Positions 7,114 to 14,237 of a stretch of 18,339 nucleotides of DNA are shown here, piece by piece. Within the stretch, counting starts at the first letter, position 1. Each line of letters begins with the position of its first letter. The translations under genes and the position numbers were made by a program. A model generated the notes under the pieces. The model saw nothing but the letters and a program-made list of their open reading frames with translations, was not told where the DNA came from and did no database searches. The DNA is from DATKDU01 sp035512595 (lineage in GTDB: Bacteria > Planctomycetota > Planctomycetia > Pirellulales > Pirellulaceae), in NCBI GenBank assembly GCA_035512595.1, contig DATKDU010000555.1, forward strand, positions 1-18,339. The letters run 5' to 3'.

Positions 7114-8925
7114 CTACCGCTGGATCCCGTACTCCTCAATCTTGCGGTACAGCGTCGCCCGGCCAAGCCCGAGCAGGTTGGCCGCCTCGGGCACCTTGCC
7201 GCCCGTGCGGCCGAGGGCTTCGACGATCAGCTTCCGCTCCCAAAAGTCCATTCGCAGCGTCTCGAGTTGCCCCGCGACGGCACTGGCGTCGCGCAGCCCC
7301 AGATCGTCCGCCAGGATGATCGTTCCTTCCGACATGACGACGGCACTATCGATCACGTTGCGGAGCTGCCGCACGTTGCCCGGCCAGCGATAGGCCAGGA
7401 GCTTGGTGCGGGCGTCTTCGGAGAGGGTCATGTACGGCCGGCCATGCTGCCGGCTGAAGTGGGCCAGGAAATGATTGACCATCAGCTCGATGTCGGTCCC
7501 CCGCTCGCGCAGCGGCGGAATGAACAGCTCGAACACGCTCAGCCGGTAAAAGAGATCCTCGCGGAACCGCCCCTCGCGGACAAAGTCCGACAGGTCGCGG
7601 TTGGTGGCGGCAATCACGCGGACGTCGGCATTCACCTCCTTGGTCGAGCCGACCGGCAGGAACGGATGCCCTTCCAGAATCCGCAACAGCTTGGCCTGCC
7701 CTTCCAGGGTCAGTTCGCCGACTTCATCCAAGAATAGCGTGCCCGTATGCGCCTGCTGAAACCAGCCGACGTGATCGGATTCCGCCCCGGTGAAGGAGCC
7801 TTTCTTGTGGCCGAAGAGCTGGCTTTCCATCAGGTCGCGTGGAATGGCGGCGCAGTTGACGCTGAGCATCGGCCGGTCGGCGCGGGCGCTCGCCTTGTGG
7901 ACGGCGCGGGCGACTAACTCCTTCCCCACGCCGCTGTCGCCGCGGATCAGCACGCACCCGGTAGCGCGGGCCACGCGGGTGATCTTCCCCTTCAGGTCGA
8001 GCATCGGCTTGCTCTCGCCGATCAGCTCGCCGAATGCCGCCGCCTTGTCGGTGAGCTGGCGGTTGTCCTCCTTGAGAATCGCTTCGCTGCGGGCGCGGAC
8101 GAGCGCCACGGTCAAGATATTGGCCACCGGAATCGCAAAGTCGAAATCGTCCTGGTTGAAGCGGCCGCGCTCCAGGTAGAGGTGAATCGCGCCGATCGGC
8201 TTGCCGTCGTGCAAGAGCGGCGCACAAAGCGCGTCGGCAAAATGGGCCAGTGCGGCGGTCCCTCCGGTGGGCTTCTGGTCGTCGATCCAAACCGCCTTGG
8301 CCTGGCGAATCACCATGTCGGTCAGCGTATCGCTGAGCCGCACGCTGTCGGCCCGGTCGTCGGGGATCACCAGCTTCGGCTTGAGCTGGCCGTCGTCGCT
8401 GACCCACAGGAAACCGACGACCGAGGCGTGCGTGTGGTCCCGCAGCAGCTCGAGCGACACGCGGATCACCTCATCCGGATCGGTGCAGCCCAGGAGGCGA
8501 ATGCTGAGCTGGTGCAGGAGGTAGAGATCGTGAATCTTGGCAGTGTCGGTCAGGGCAGGGGCCATGGGGCCGGTGTCGGATTTCTCGACGATCCGGTCGC
8601 GGACGATCGTCTGCGTCATGTCGATCCGCGACGTGTCGGTGGGGCGCGTCGGCGATTGCCGAAAGACGAACTCGGTCGAGCCGACCTTGAGGACGTTCCC
8701 CGCGCCGAGCTGCGCCTCGTCGATCTTCTGCCCGTTGACGAACGTGCCGTTGCGGCTGCTCTCATCGCGGACGAACCAGCCGTCCTCCTGATAGACGACC
8801 GTGGCGTGGACGCGCGACGAAAGGGGATCGGACAGGACTACGTCGCAGTCCAGGCCGCGGCCGATCCGCGTCGGCTCCCCGGCCCGCAGGATGAAGTGCG
8901 CCCCGGCCCGAGCGCCGCTGGTCAT
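7114..8925 (-). CDS. Sigma54-dependent transcriptional activator with FHA and GAF sensor domains
   Basis: 603 residues from the ATG at 8923-8925; an upstream in-frame TTG at 9009 would add 28 residues with no domain content and is less likely. Domain order: FHA (about 10-92, with IGRGLDCD, SSRVHA and RNGT, the phosphothreonine-binding residues); GAF (about 130-280); sigma54-interaction AAA+ ATPase (about 300-540) with Walker A GDSGVGKE (329-336), the sigma54-contact loop GSFTGA (376-381) and Walker B TLFLDE (396-401); C-terminal Fis-type helix-turn-helix (AANLLGLGRATLYRKIEEYGI). It should bind enhancer DNA and remodel sigma54 RNA polymerase when a phosphorylated partner binds FHA or a small ligand binds GAF. 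The second residue of the canonical GAFTGA loop is Ser here. It lies downstream of the giant surface-protein gene on the same strand, separated by a repeat region. I found no convincing GG-N10-GC promoter in the window. Confidence 0.93.
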   Translation of the reverse strand: MTSGARAGAHFILRAGEPTRIGRGLDCDVVLSDPLSSRVHATVVYQEDGWFVRDESSRNGTFVNGQKIDEAQLGAGNVLKVGSTEFVFRQSPTRPTDTSRIDMTQTIVRDRIVEKSDTGPMAPALTDTAKIHDLYLLHQLSIRLLGCTDPDEVIRVSLELLRDHTHASVVGFLWVSDDGQLKPKLVIPDDRADSVRLSDTLTDMVIRQAKAVWIDDQKPTGGTAALAHFADALCAPLLHDGKPIGAIHLYLERGRFNQDDFDFAIPVANILTVALVRARSEAILKEDNRQLTDKAAAFGELIGESKPMLDLKGKITRVARATGCVLIRGDSGVGKELVARAVHKASARADRPMLSVNCAAIPRDLMESQLFGHKKGSFTGAESDHVGWFQQAHTGTLFLDEVGELTLEGQAKLLRILEGHPFLPVGSTKEVNADVRVIAATNRDLSDFVREGRFREDLFYRLSVFELFIPPLRERGTDIELMVNHFLAHFSRQHGRPYMTLSEDARTKLLAYRWPGNVRQLRNVIDSAVVMSEGTIILADDLGLRDASAVAGQLETLRMDFWERKLIVEALGRTGGKVPEAANLLGLGRATLYRKIEEYGIQR

Positions 8926-9048
8926 GAGCAGGTACGAAAACACAGTGCAGCCGCAGCCCGTAGTTAGAATCCCGGCGCCCTTCCCCGGCGGGGCGCGACG
9001 GGGATTCAATATAGAAGCGGCCGGGGAAGGGGTCCAGATAGTTTCATT

Positions 9049-9123
9049 GCGGATTGGTGATTGCGGATTGCGGATTGAGACAAAGGCCCCACCAATCCAC
9101 TATCCGCACTCCGCACTCCGCAC
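9049..9123. repeat. Inverted pair of heptamer arrays (GCGGATT x4-type / TCCGCAC x4-type)
   Basis: Left arm 9049-9076: GCGGATT, GGTGATT, GCGGATT, GCGGATT. Spacer of 19 bases. Right arm 9096-9123: TCCACTA then three TCCGCAC. The right arm, complemented, is made of GTGCGGA units and can pair with the left arm at about 21 of 28 positions. The right arm abuts the stop codon of the giant surface-protein gene on the leftward strand, so it is the start of its 3' untranslated region and could act as a hairpin there. The rest of 8926-9048 holds no other recognised feature. Confidence 0.75.
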
Positions 9124-12100
9124 TCAACTGTCCACCCCGGCCACAAAATCATAATTCCGGCTCGTCCCGTCGCCGACGAACCGGTCGCTGCCGGTGTCGC
9201 CGTAGAGCCAGTCGAGGTGGCCGTCGTCCAAATGGGTGATGCCGCTGAGCTGCGCCAGCGTGGACCACTCGACAAGCAGGGCCAGCATCGCCTGGTCGGC
9301 GGCGTCGCCGGCGACAAGGCTGTCGGCACTCGCTCCGCCGCGCAAGACAAGGCCGGCGAGCAGCAAGTCGTCCCCTTCGTTTCCCCGCAGTTGATCGGCC
9401 CCGTCGCCGCCGAGGAGGACGTCGTTGCCGAGCCGGCCGAGGAGCAGATCGTTGCCGCTGCCGCCGGAGAGGAGATCGTGGCCGCCGTCGCCGCTCATCG
9501 TGTCGTTGCCGTCGTTGCCGTACAGCCGGTCGTTGCCGGCGCCCCCGCTGATGCGGTCATTGCCGCTGCCGCCGCTGACGTAATCATCCCCCGCACCGGC
9601 ATGGAGCTGGTCGTCCCCTCCCTGGCCGTAGAGCTGGTCGTTGCCGCCGGCAGAGGAAAGCTTGTCGTGGCCGTCGGTCGGGCTGGAAAGCCGCGACCAG
9701 TGGTCGCGGTTCTGCATGACTTGGGCCGCCGTCGGGTTAGCGATCGGCTGCCCCTGGTCATCCTTGGGAATCGGATCGAAATCGTCCCCCCACAGCTCGT
9801 CGTCCCCTCCCTGCGAGCCGCCGAGCAACGTGTCGTTTCCCGGCCCGCCGATGAGCAGGTCGCCGAACGCCGCCCCGGCCAGATAATCGTCCCCTGACTC
9901 GCCGTGAAACTCCCCCCGCATGGGCGTGGCGCCGAGGTCCACCACATCCCGCCCGCCGCGGGCATACACGATCACCGACCGGCCGCGGATATACGGCCCG
10001 AAGTACGGCTGGTCCTCGGGAAACATCCGCCCCTGGACGCTGATCCGCAGCCGCGGGTTCTCGATCGCGCCGTCGTGCGTGACGTAGATCCGCTCGTCCA
10101 AATCGGTCCCGCGGACGTAAATATCCCCCTGCTGGGCCGTCGTCAGCGCACCGCCGTCATAGAGGTCCAGGTCTTGAATGCCGCGATAGGTGATCGGGAG
10201 CGTGTTCTGCGCGGTGGCACGTCCGCCGACCGAATCGACGACCACCGGCCCGAGGACCGTCTGCCCATCGCCGGCCGTCGTCATGTCGAGAACCAGCTTG
10301 TCGCCGGCCGCGTTGCCGCTATTGGCATTTTGATCCACGGAGGCACTTCCTCCCGCCGCCGAGCCGCCGAGGATCAAGAGCGTCGAGCCGGTCTGCGGTT
10401 CGATCTCGAACCGGTCGGCATCGACGTTCCCCGCCGCAGTCGCACCCCCCGGAGCGAAGAGTGCCGCCTGCAAAAAGAGCGTGTTCCCTTCGGGGTCGGT
10501 GTTCACCGTGTCGATCGCGATATGGATCGTCGTCGCCGCCGACAGCGGCCCGCGGATGACGGCATTGTCTGCCGACGCGAGGACCAGATTGGACAGAACC
10601 GACGAGACTGCCGCGTCGATTGCCAGGTCGGCATCGAGGCCGATCGTGTCGGTCGTCGCCAGCGTCACAGGCCCCTGCGCGGTGACCGGCGCGTCGATCC
10701 GCAACAGGCCGTGGCTGGCGGCATTGATCGAGCCGCCGGCAGTCACCTGGCCGCCAATCAAGATCACGCCCGAATCGACCACCAGGTTGCCGGCGATGTT
10801 CGTCGCTCCGACGACCGTGCGATCCCCGCTCTCGGCCCCGGTATTGATGCGCAAGTCGCCAATGCCGTGTCCCTCCGCGGCCGAGACAATCGTCAGCAAG
10901 TCATTGCCTTGGGCGGCGGTGGTATCGATGACCAGGCCGCCAAGGCTCCAGACGTGCAGCGGCACGATGGTCTCGGCGCCGCTGGATCCGCTGATCCGCA
11001 GTGCGGCGTGCGCTGTAAAACCGCGACCACTGGTCGCGGCCATCCACGCATCGGCAAGGTCGAGGTCACTGCCGGCCGACTGCGTGGCGAGCGTCACCTG
11101 GGCCAGCTCGGTAACATCGATCGCTTCCAACCCCGCCAGCTCGACGATTCCATTGCCATCGCCGGCCAGCTCGATCGTCCCTTGCTCGCCCGCGGCATTC
11201 CCTGGTCGATAAACGGCCTTAGTCCCATCGCCGCGCCCCAGCAGGACCAGCCGATCACCTGGGGAACCGGGGGACGGATCGCCGCCGTCTATTTGCAAAC
11301 CATCCGGCGGCACGGGCTCGCCAAAGACGAAGTCAAGCGTGACCAGATCGCTCCCCGCTCCCATATCGATCGACAGCGACTCGACGTCCGACAGCGGGAC
11401 AAACGGCCCGCCATTGAGCGAGTATTCCAGCTCGCTGTCGGCCGCCCCCGGTCCTTGCCGCCGCAGCACGAGCGTGTCGTCGCCGCTGGTGCCGACGATT
11501 TGTAAACCGGCCGCCGCAAACAACACAATGTCGTTGCCATCGCCCCCCTGATACGTGATGAACAGCGGCACCGGACTGCCAGGGACATTGACAGCGGCCC
11601 CTTCAGCAAGTCCGGCAAACGCGCCATCGATCGGCAGCGCACCCAGATTGTCCACAATGGTGAAAGCAACCGGCGGCTGCTGCGTCGGCACAAAGCCGTC
11701 GATCAGGCTCACGGCCAGCGTTGCCCCGTCGATGGACAGGCTATTGCCAATCAAGTGCTGATCGTACTCGCTCCCCGGATCGGTTCCGCCGATCTTGATC
11801 GCCACGTTGCTGTCTTCCAGCCAAACTGCGTTCTCCGCTGCCAGCGTACCGGTTTGCGACGGCAAGCCGGGGGAAATGGTGGAACCTGCTGCTGCGACGA
11901 CCGTTCCCTGCGCGCTGCCGCTCCCTGCCAGCGTCGCTCCGCCGTGGACCGTGACGCTGCTGTGCGGCGACAGCGATCCATCGAGCACAAGCAACCCGGC
12001 TTGAATGTCCACGGGGCCGCTGAACGCGTGCATGCCAGCCAGCCGCTGCGATCCCGCGCCTGCTTTGATGATTCCGATCTGCCGCGTGGTTAGCGGAGGA

Positions 12101-13956
12101 TCGCTCGCCGGCCAGCCGTCGCTGATGACGCCGCTAAAATCACCGCCGCCGCCGGACGTGCCGATCGAAAGCAGTGAGTTGGTGTCGGCCGAGTTGGTAA
12201 TCGCACCATTGCCGAAAAGGCCGTTGATCAACGGGCTCTGGCCGTTGAGGTCGAGCGTGGCCTCCACCAGGGTCAGGCTTGTGCTGCCAAGAATGGCGTG
12301 GGTCGAGCCCAGGCGAAAGAGATCGCTCGCCGCTCCGTCCAAGAGCAACTCCGGAATCGACGTTGGCAATTCGAGCGCAAAGAGCGTGACGACCGAATTG
12401 CCGAGTGTGTGGACGGCCAGCAACTGCGACGGATGGCGGAAGAATTGATCCTCAGGCCCGGCGCCGTTGAACGCCAGTTGCGAGAGGCCGTCGTTGGGAG
12501 CGAGGTAGTCTTTCAGCTCGGCCGTCGTCATCCCCGCCGGCACGACGAAGTGCAGTTCCTGCGCCTGAACTCCCGTCAAGTCCACCGGCTCCACTCCCGT
12601 ATAAAAAATCTCCGCATCGCCGTCGCTGCCAACGTCCAGCGTGCCCCCGCCGATCGTGTCCGGCGCGCTAGTCAAGCTCCCAATGCCAGCCAGGGAGACG
12701 ACCTCCAAGAGGTCGTGGTCGCCTGCCGATTCTCCGCCGTCGAACTGCACCTGGCGGTCGATGTCATCGAGGTTGACGCGGAGCACGTCGTTGCCGGCGC
12801 CGGCGTCGAAGACGAATCGGCCCGTAAACGTCGCCGCCAGCGACTTTTCGATCGTCACCGTCTTGTCGCTGACCGTCACGCCGGCAATCGCGGCCGGTGC
12901 GGTGAATGACCCCGTATCCACCGTGATAACCCACTGCTGACTGTCGGCCGACAACACGAAGCCGTCGTTGTTGGCGCCCAGATCGCGGACGACTAGATCG
13001 CCCCCCACCAGCTCCACCGAGGTCGTCGGCGTTGCCGCGGCCACCGCCACCTGCTCGATGGCCACCCCCAAGAGGGTCTTCCAATTGGCCGTGTTGTTCT
13101 GCCCCTCTGGATCGTCGAAGTCGTAGCCGAGGTAGACGATTTGCCCCTGACCGTAGGGGAACAGGCCGACGGGCGCGACGCTGCCGTACTGATACGGCAG
13201 CCTTGTTCCGGGCGGTAAAGCGGCAGGGTTGGAGATGTCAAACGCCGTGACTTCGACGATGTTGCTGAAAATGGCAAACGGCGCGGTGGCAAACGCCGTT
13301 CCGTCCGATTCCTCGCTCTTGAGAATCGACACGCCGTCCGGATCGGGGCCGGCGGCCAGCGAAAACCCAAACAGGCCGTTCAGCAGCGCCTCGGTTCGGC
13401 CGCTGGGCGAGCCCAGCACGATCATCCCGCGACCGGAGCTGACGAACTGGGCCAGTGCCGTCTTGGCGTCCGCCGACAAGGCCGCGTGCAGGCTCCCCAG
13501 TTCCTGCTCTGGAATGATGATGGCCTGGGTTTCTGCCAGGGCTGCTGTCAGGCTGTCGGCGCTCAGGTCGCTGAACGTCACGGCCGAGTGCCCCTGGGCC
13601 GCCAGTTCGGAGAGCAGGTTGTTCGTCTCGGCATTCGGCGCGGCGCTCGAGGTGTCGAAGATCGCGGAGTTGGTCGGGACCGCCAGGGCTGAGAGCAGGT
13701 CGCGCGATTCGAGCGGCTCGAGGAACAGCCGGCGTTGTAAAACCGCGACCACTGGTCGCGGCTTTCCAGCGTGCCGCGGACGGAATGACCAATGACCGAA
13801 TCCCAATGACCAATGACGGCAGCGTAAAAAACCATTGGTCATTGGTGCTCGGGTCTTGGTCATTGGTGCTCGGGTCTTGGTCTTTGGTGCTTGGGTCTTG
13901 GTCTTTGGTGCTTGGTCATTCGGAAATAGTGACCAGTGGTCGCGGCTATACAGCAT
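9124..13956 (-). CDS. Giant planctomycete surface protein with ThuA/GATase-like, autotransporter-type and RTX repeat regions
   Basis: About 1,610 residues. The frame is open to a GTG at 14067, but that lies upstream of a plausible promoter (13990-14019); ATGs at 13956, 13863 and 13842 are better candidates, and the exact start is uncertain. From 13956, the export signature LEPLESRDLL is at about 79-88; everything before it is built from repeat DNA. Residues about 90-310 (SELAAQGHSAVTFSDLS, IIIPEQELGSL, GRGMIVLGSPSG, GQGQIVYLGYDFDD) resemble a class-I glutamine-amidotransferase/ThuA-like fold, with no clear catalytic triad. Residues about 620-815 resemble autotransporter-associated beta repeats (GSGSAQGTVVAAAGSTISPG). 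From about 1362 there are many GGxGxDxLxG calcium-binding repeats, and the end has an ALLVEW...DWLYGD module related to that of the 4449-7079 protein. Three dispersed palindrome copies interrupt it in frame downstream of the start region. A role in adhesion or matrix is inference. Confidence 0.78.
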   Translation of the reverse strand: MLYSRDHWSLFPNDQAPKTKTQAPKTKTRAPMTKTRAPMTNGFLRCRHWSLGFGHWSFRPRHAGKPRPVVAVLQRRLFLEPLESRDLLSALAVPTNSAIFDTSSAAPNAETNNLLSELAAQGHSAVTFSDLSADSLTAALAETQAIIIPEQELGSLHAALSADAKTALAQFVSSGRGMIVLGSPSGRTEALLNGLFGFSLAAGPDPDGVSILKSEESDGTAFATAPFAIFSNIVEVTAFDISNPAALPPGTRLPYQYGSVAPVGLFPYGQGQIVYLGYDFDDPEGQNNTANWKTLLGVAIEQVAVAAATPTTSVELVGGDLVVRDLGANNDGFVLSADSQQWVITVDTGSFTAPAAIAGVTVSDKTVTIEKSLAATFTGRFVFDAGAGNDVLRVNLDDIDRQVQFDGGESAGDHDLLEVVSLAGIGSLTSAPDTIGGGTLDVGSDGDAEIFYTGVEPVDLTGVQAQELHFVVPAGMTTAELKDYLAPNDGLSQLAFNGAGPEDQFFRHPSQLLAVHTLGNSVVTLFALELPTSIPELLLDGAASDLFRLGSTHAILGSTSLTLVEATLDLNGQSPLINGLFGNGAITNSADTNSLLSIGTSGGGGDFSGVISDGWPASDPPLTTRQIGIIKAGAGSQRLAGMHAFSGPVDIQAGLLVLDGSLSPHSSVTVHGGATLAGSGSAQGTVVAAAGSTISPGLPSQTGTLAAENAVWLEDSNVAIKIGGTDPGSEYDQHLIGNSLSIDGATLAVSLIDGFVPTQQPPVAFTIVDNLGALPIDGAFAGLAEGAAVNVPGSPVPLFITYQGGDGNDIVLFAAAGLQIVGTSGDDTLVLRRQGPGAADSELEYSLNGGPFVPLSDVESLSIDMGAGSDLVTLDFVFGEPVPPDGLQIDGGDPSPGSPGDRLVLLGRGDGTKAVYRPGNAAGEQGTIELAGDGNGIVELAGLEAIDVTELAQVTLATQSAGSDLDLADAWMAATSGRGFTAHAALRISGSSGAETIVPLHVWSLGGLVIDTTAAQGNDLLTIVSAAEGHGIGDLRINTGAESGDRTVVGATNIAGNLVVDSGVILIGGQVTAGGSINAASHGLLRIDAPVTAQGPVTLATTDTIGLDADLAIDAAVSSVLSNLVLASADNAVIRGPLSAATTIHIAIDTVNTDPEGNTLFLQAALFAPGGATAAGNVDADRFEIEPQTGSTLLILGGSAAGGSASVDQNANSGNAAGDKLVLDMTTAGDGQTVLGPVVVDSVGGRATAQNTLPITYRGIQDLDLYDGGALTTAQQGDIYVRGTDLDERIYVTHDGAIENPRLRISVQGRMFPEDQPYFGPYIRGRSVIVYARGGRDVVDLGATPMRGEFHGESGDDYLAGAAFGDLLIGGPGNDTLLGGSQGGDDELWGDDFDPIPKDDQGQPIANPTAAQVMQNRDHWSRLSSPTDGHDKLSSAGGNDQLYGQGGDDQLHAGAGDDYVSGGSGNDRISGGAGNDRLYGNDGNDTMSGDGGHDLLSGGSGNDLLLGRLGNDVLLGGDGADQLRGNEGDDLLLAGLVLRGGASADSLVAGDAADQAMLALLVEWSTLAQLSGITHLDDGHLDWLYGDTGSDRFVGDGTSRNYDFVAGVDS
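9691..9709 (-). repeat. Dispersed palindrome, copy 1 (inside the RTX region)
   Basis: CCGCGACCA-G-TGGTCGCGG; flanks AAAG before and TTCTGCA after place it in reverse orientation relative to copies 2, 3 and 5. In the giant gene it encodes NRDHWSR between the NPTAAQVMQ segment and the next RTX block, where no calcium-binding repeat is formed. Confidence 0.85.
11021..11039 (+). repeat. Dispersed palindrome, copy 2 (inside the giant gene)
   Basis: CCGCGACCA-C-TGGTCGCGG preceded by TGTAAAA, forward orientation. Read by the giant gene it encodes ATSGRGF, a different frame from copy 1, inside the DLADAWMA...HAALRIS beta-strand region. Confidence 0.85.
13743..13761 (+). repeat. Dispersed palindrome, copy 3 (just before the LEPLESRDLL signature)
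   Basis: CCGCGACCA-C-TGGTCGCGG with TGTAAAA before and CTTTCCAGC after, forward orientation. On the leftward strand it encodes KPRPVVAV, the third possible frame, and lies 7 codons from the LEPLESRDLL export signature. Confidence 0.85.
13784..13920. repeat. Inverted heptamer arrays: five AATGACC-type units facing twelve GGTCATT-type units
   Basis: Left array 13784-13818 has five units (three AATGACC, one GAATCCC, one AATGACG). Right array 13837-13920 has twelve uninterrupted 7-base units drawn from GGTCATT, GGTGCTC/GGTGCTT, GGGTCTT and GGTCTTT, with a 21-base higher order of three units. The arrays are complementary and separated by 18 bases. Read by the giant gene, the 21-base order becomes a heptapeptide repeat of the type APKTKTR. 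The region is flanked by palindrome copies 3 and 4. Confidence 0.85.
13931..13945 (-). repeat. Dispersed palindrome, copy 4 (left arm decayed)
   Basis: GACCA-G-TGGTC is intact and GCGG follows, but the outer part of the left arm is altered (AATAGT instead of the GCCGC side). The flanks are still recognisable (TTTCC-like and TGTATAG on the other strand), in reverse orientation like copy 1. It encodes SRDHWSL in the open frame of the giant gene. Confidence 0.7.
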
Positions 13957-13989
13957 CCGCTGGGCACAGGGGAGACCCGCGATGGGAAT

Positions 13990-14019
13990 ACGATAATTAC
14001 CGGCTTCCGGTCCAGTCAA
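13990..14019 (-). promoter_or_regulatory. Candidate sigma70-type promoter for the giant surface-protein gene, with operator-like palindrome
   Basis: On the leftward strand TTGACT (complement of 14014-14019) is followed after 18 bases by TATCGT (complement of 13990-13995). The spacer contains a perfect palindrome ACCGG-CTT-CCGGT (13999-14011) that could be a repressor site. Transcription would begin near 13983, which makes the GTG at 14067 unusable as start codon. The match is moderate. Confidence 0.35.
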
Positions 14020-14104
14020 GCATTTTTCCACTCCCTCTCTCCCTCTCTCCCCCTCTGGTATAGTCACCCTGTACCAGTCAGGGACCAGGAGTCAGTTTGT
14101 TAAA

Positions 14105-14123
14105 CCGCGACCACTGGTCGCGG
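14105..14123 (+). repeat. Dispersed palindrome, copy 5 (joined to the TGAACCC array)
   Basis: CCGCGACCA-C-TGGTCGCGG with TGTTAAA before and CTTTCC after, forward orientation. The 3' flank runs directly into the TGAACCC heptamer array at 14130, so the two repeat families are physically joined here. Confidence 0.85.
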
Positions 14124-14129
14124 CTTTCC

Positions 14130-14227
14130 TGAACCCTGAACCCTGAACCCTGAACCCTGAACCCCGAACCCTGAACCCTGAACCCCGAACCCTGAACCCT
14201 GAACCCTGAACCCCGAACCCTGAACCC
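14130..14227 (+). repeat. Fourteen tandem heptamers TGAACCC/CGAACCC
   Basis: 98 bases, exactly 14 units with no gap: 11 are TGAACCC and 3 (at 14165, 14186 and 14214) are CGAACCC. It ends 10 bases before the ATG at 14238, so it forms the leader of the glycosidase-like gene. The forward strand carries TGA in all three frames; the complement is open and produces a spurious long reverse reading frame. Three units of the same type sit before the aminotransferase start at 4150. Confidence 0.95.
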
Positions 14228-14237
14228 AGGTGCCAGC

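Larger units (their letters stand above)
13957..14129. promoter_or_regulatory. Divergent intergenic region between the giant gene and the glycosidase-like gene
   Basis: This 173-base stretch, with the TGAACCC array next to it, separates two divergent genes. It holds the candidate leftward promoter (13990-14019), a C/T-rich stretch of 8-base near-repeats (about 14030-14056), degenerate ACCAGTC/AGGAGTC units (about 14076-14095) and palindrome copy 5. No rightward promoter could be assigned with confidence. Confidence 0.4.

Noticed and set aside
8926..9009. TTG start at 9009 for the sigma54 regulator
   Set aside because: No ribosome site, and the added 28 residues have no domain content; the FHA domain begins soon after the ATG at 8925.
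9904..11505. Forward open frame of 533 codons inside the giant gene
   Set aside because: Its protein is Arg/Asp-rich low-complexity sequence typical of the complement of GC-rich coding DNA; the reverse strand carries the recognisable autotransporter and RTX repeats.
13957..14067. GTG at 14067 as start of the giant protein
   Set aside because: It would lie upstream of the best promoter match and add residues with no resemblance to the N terminus of LEPLE-signature proteins; starts at 13956 or downstream fit better.
13784..14227. CRISPR-like array
   Set aside because: Units are 7 bases and contiguous; there are no 20-40-base spacers, no constant repeat of 24-37 bases and no cas genes.
14130..14227. 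Telomere-like or assembly artefact origin of the TGAACCC array
   Set aside because: It resembles a telomeric repeat in look only. The array is internal, has regular CGAACCC variants and flanks unrelated sequence cleanly; a second short array of the same unit exists at 4155, so it is more likely genomic.
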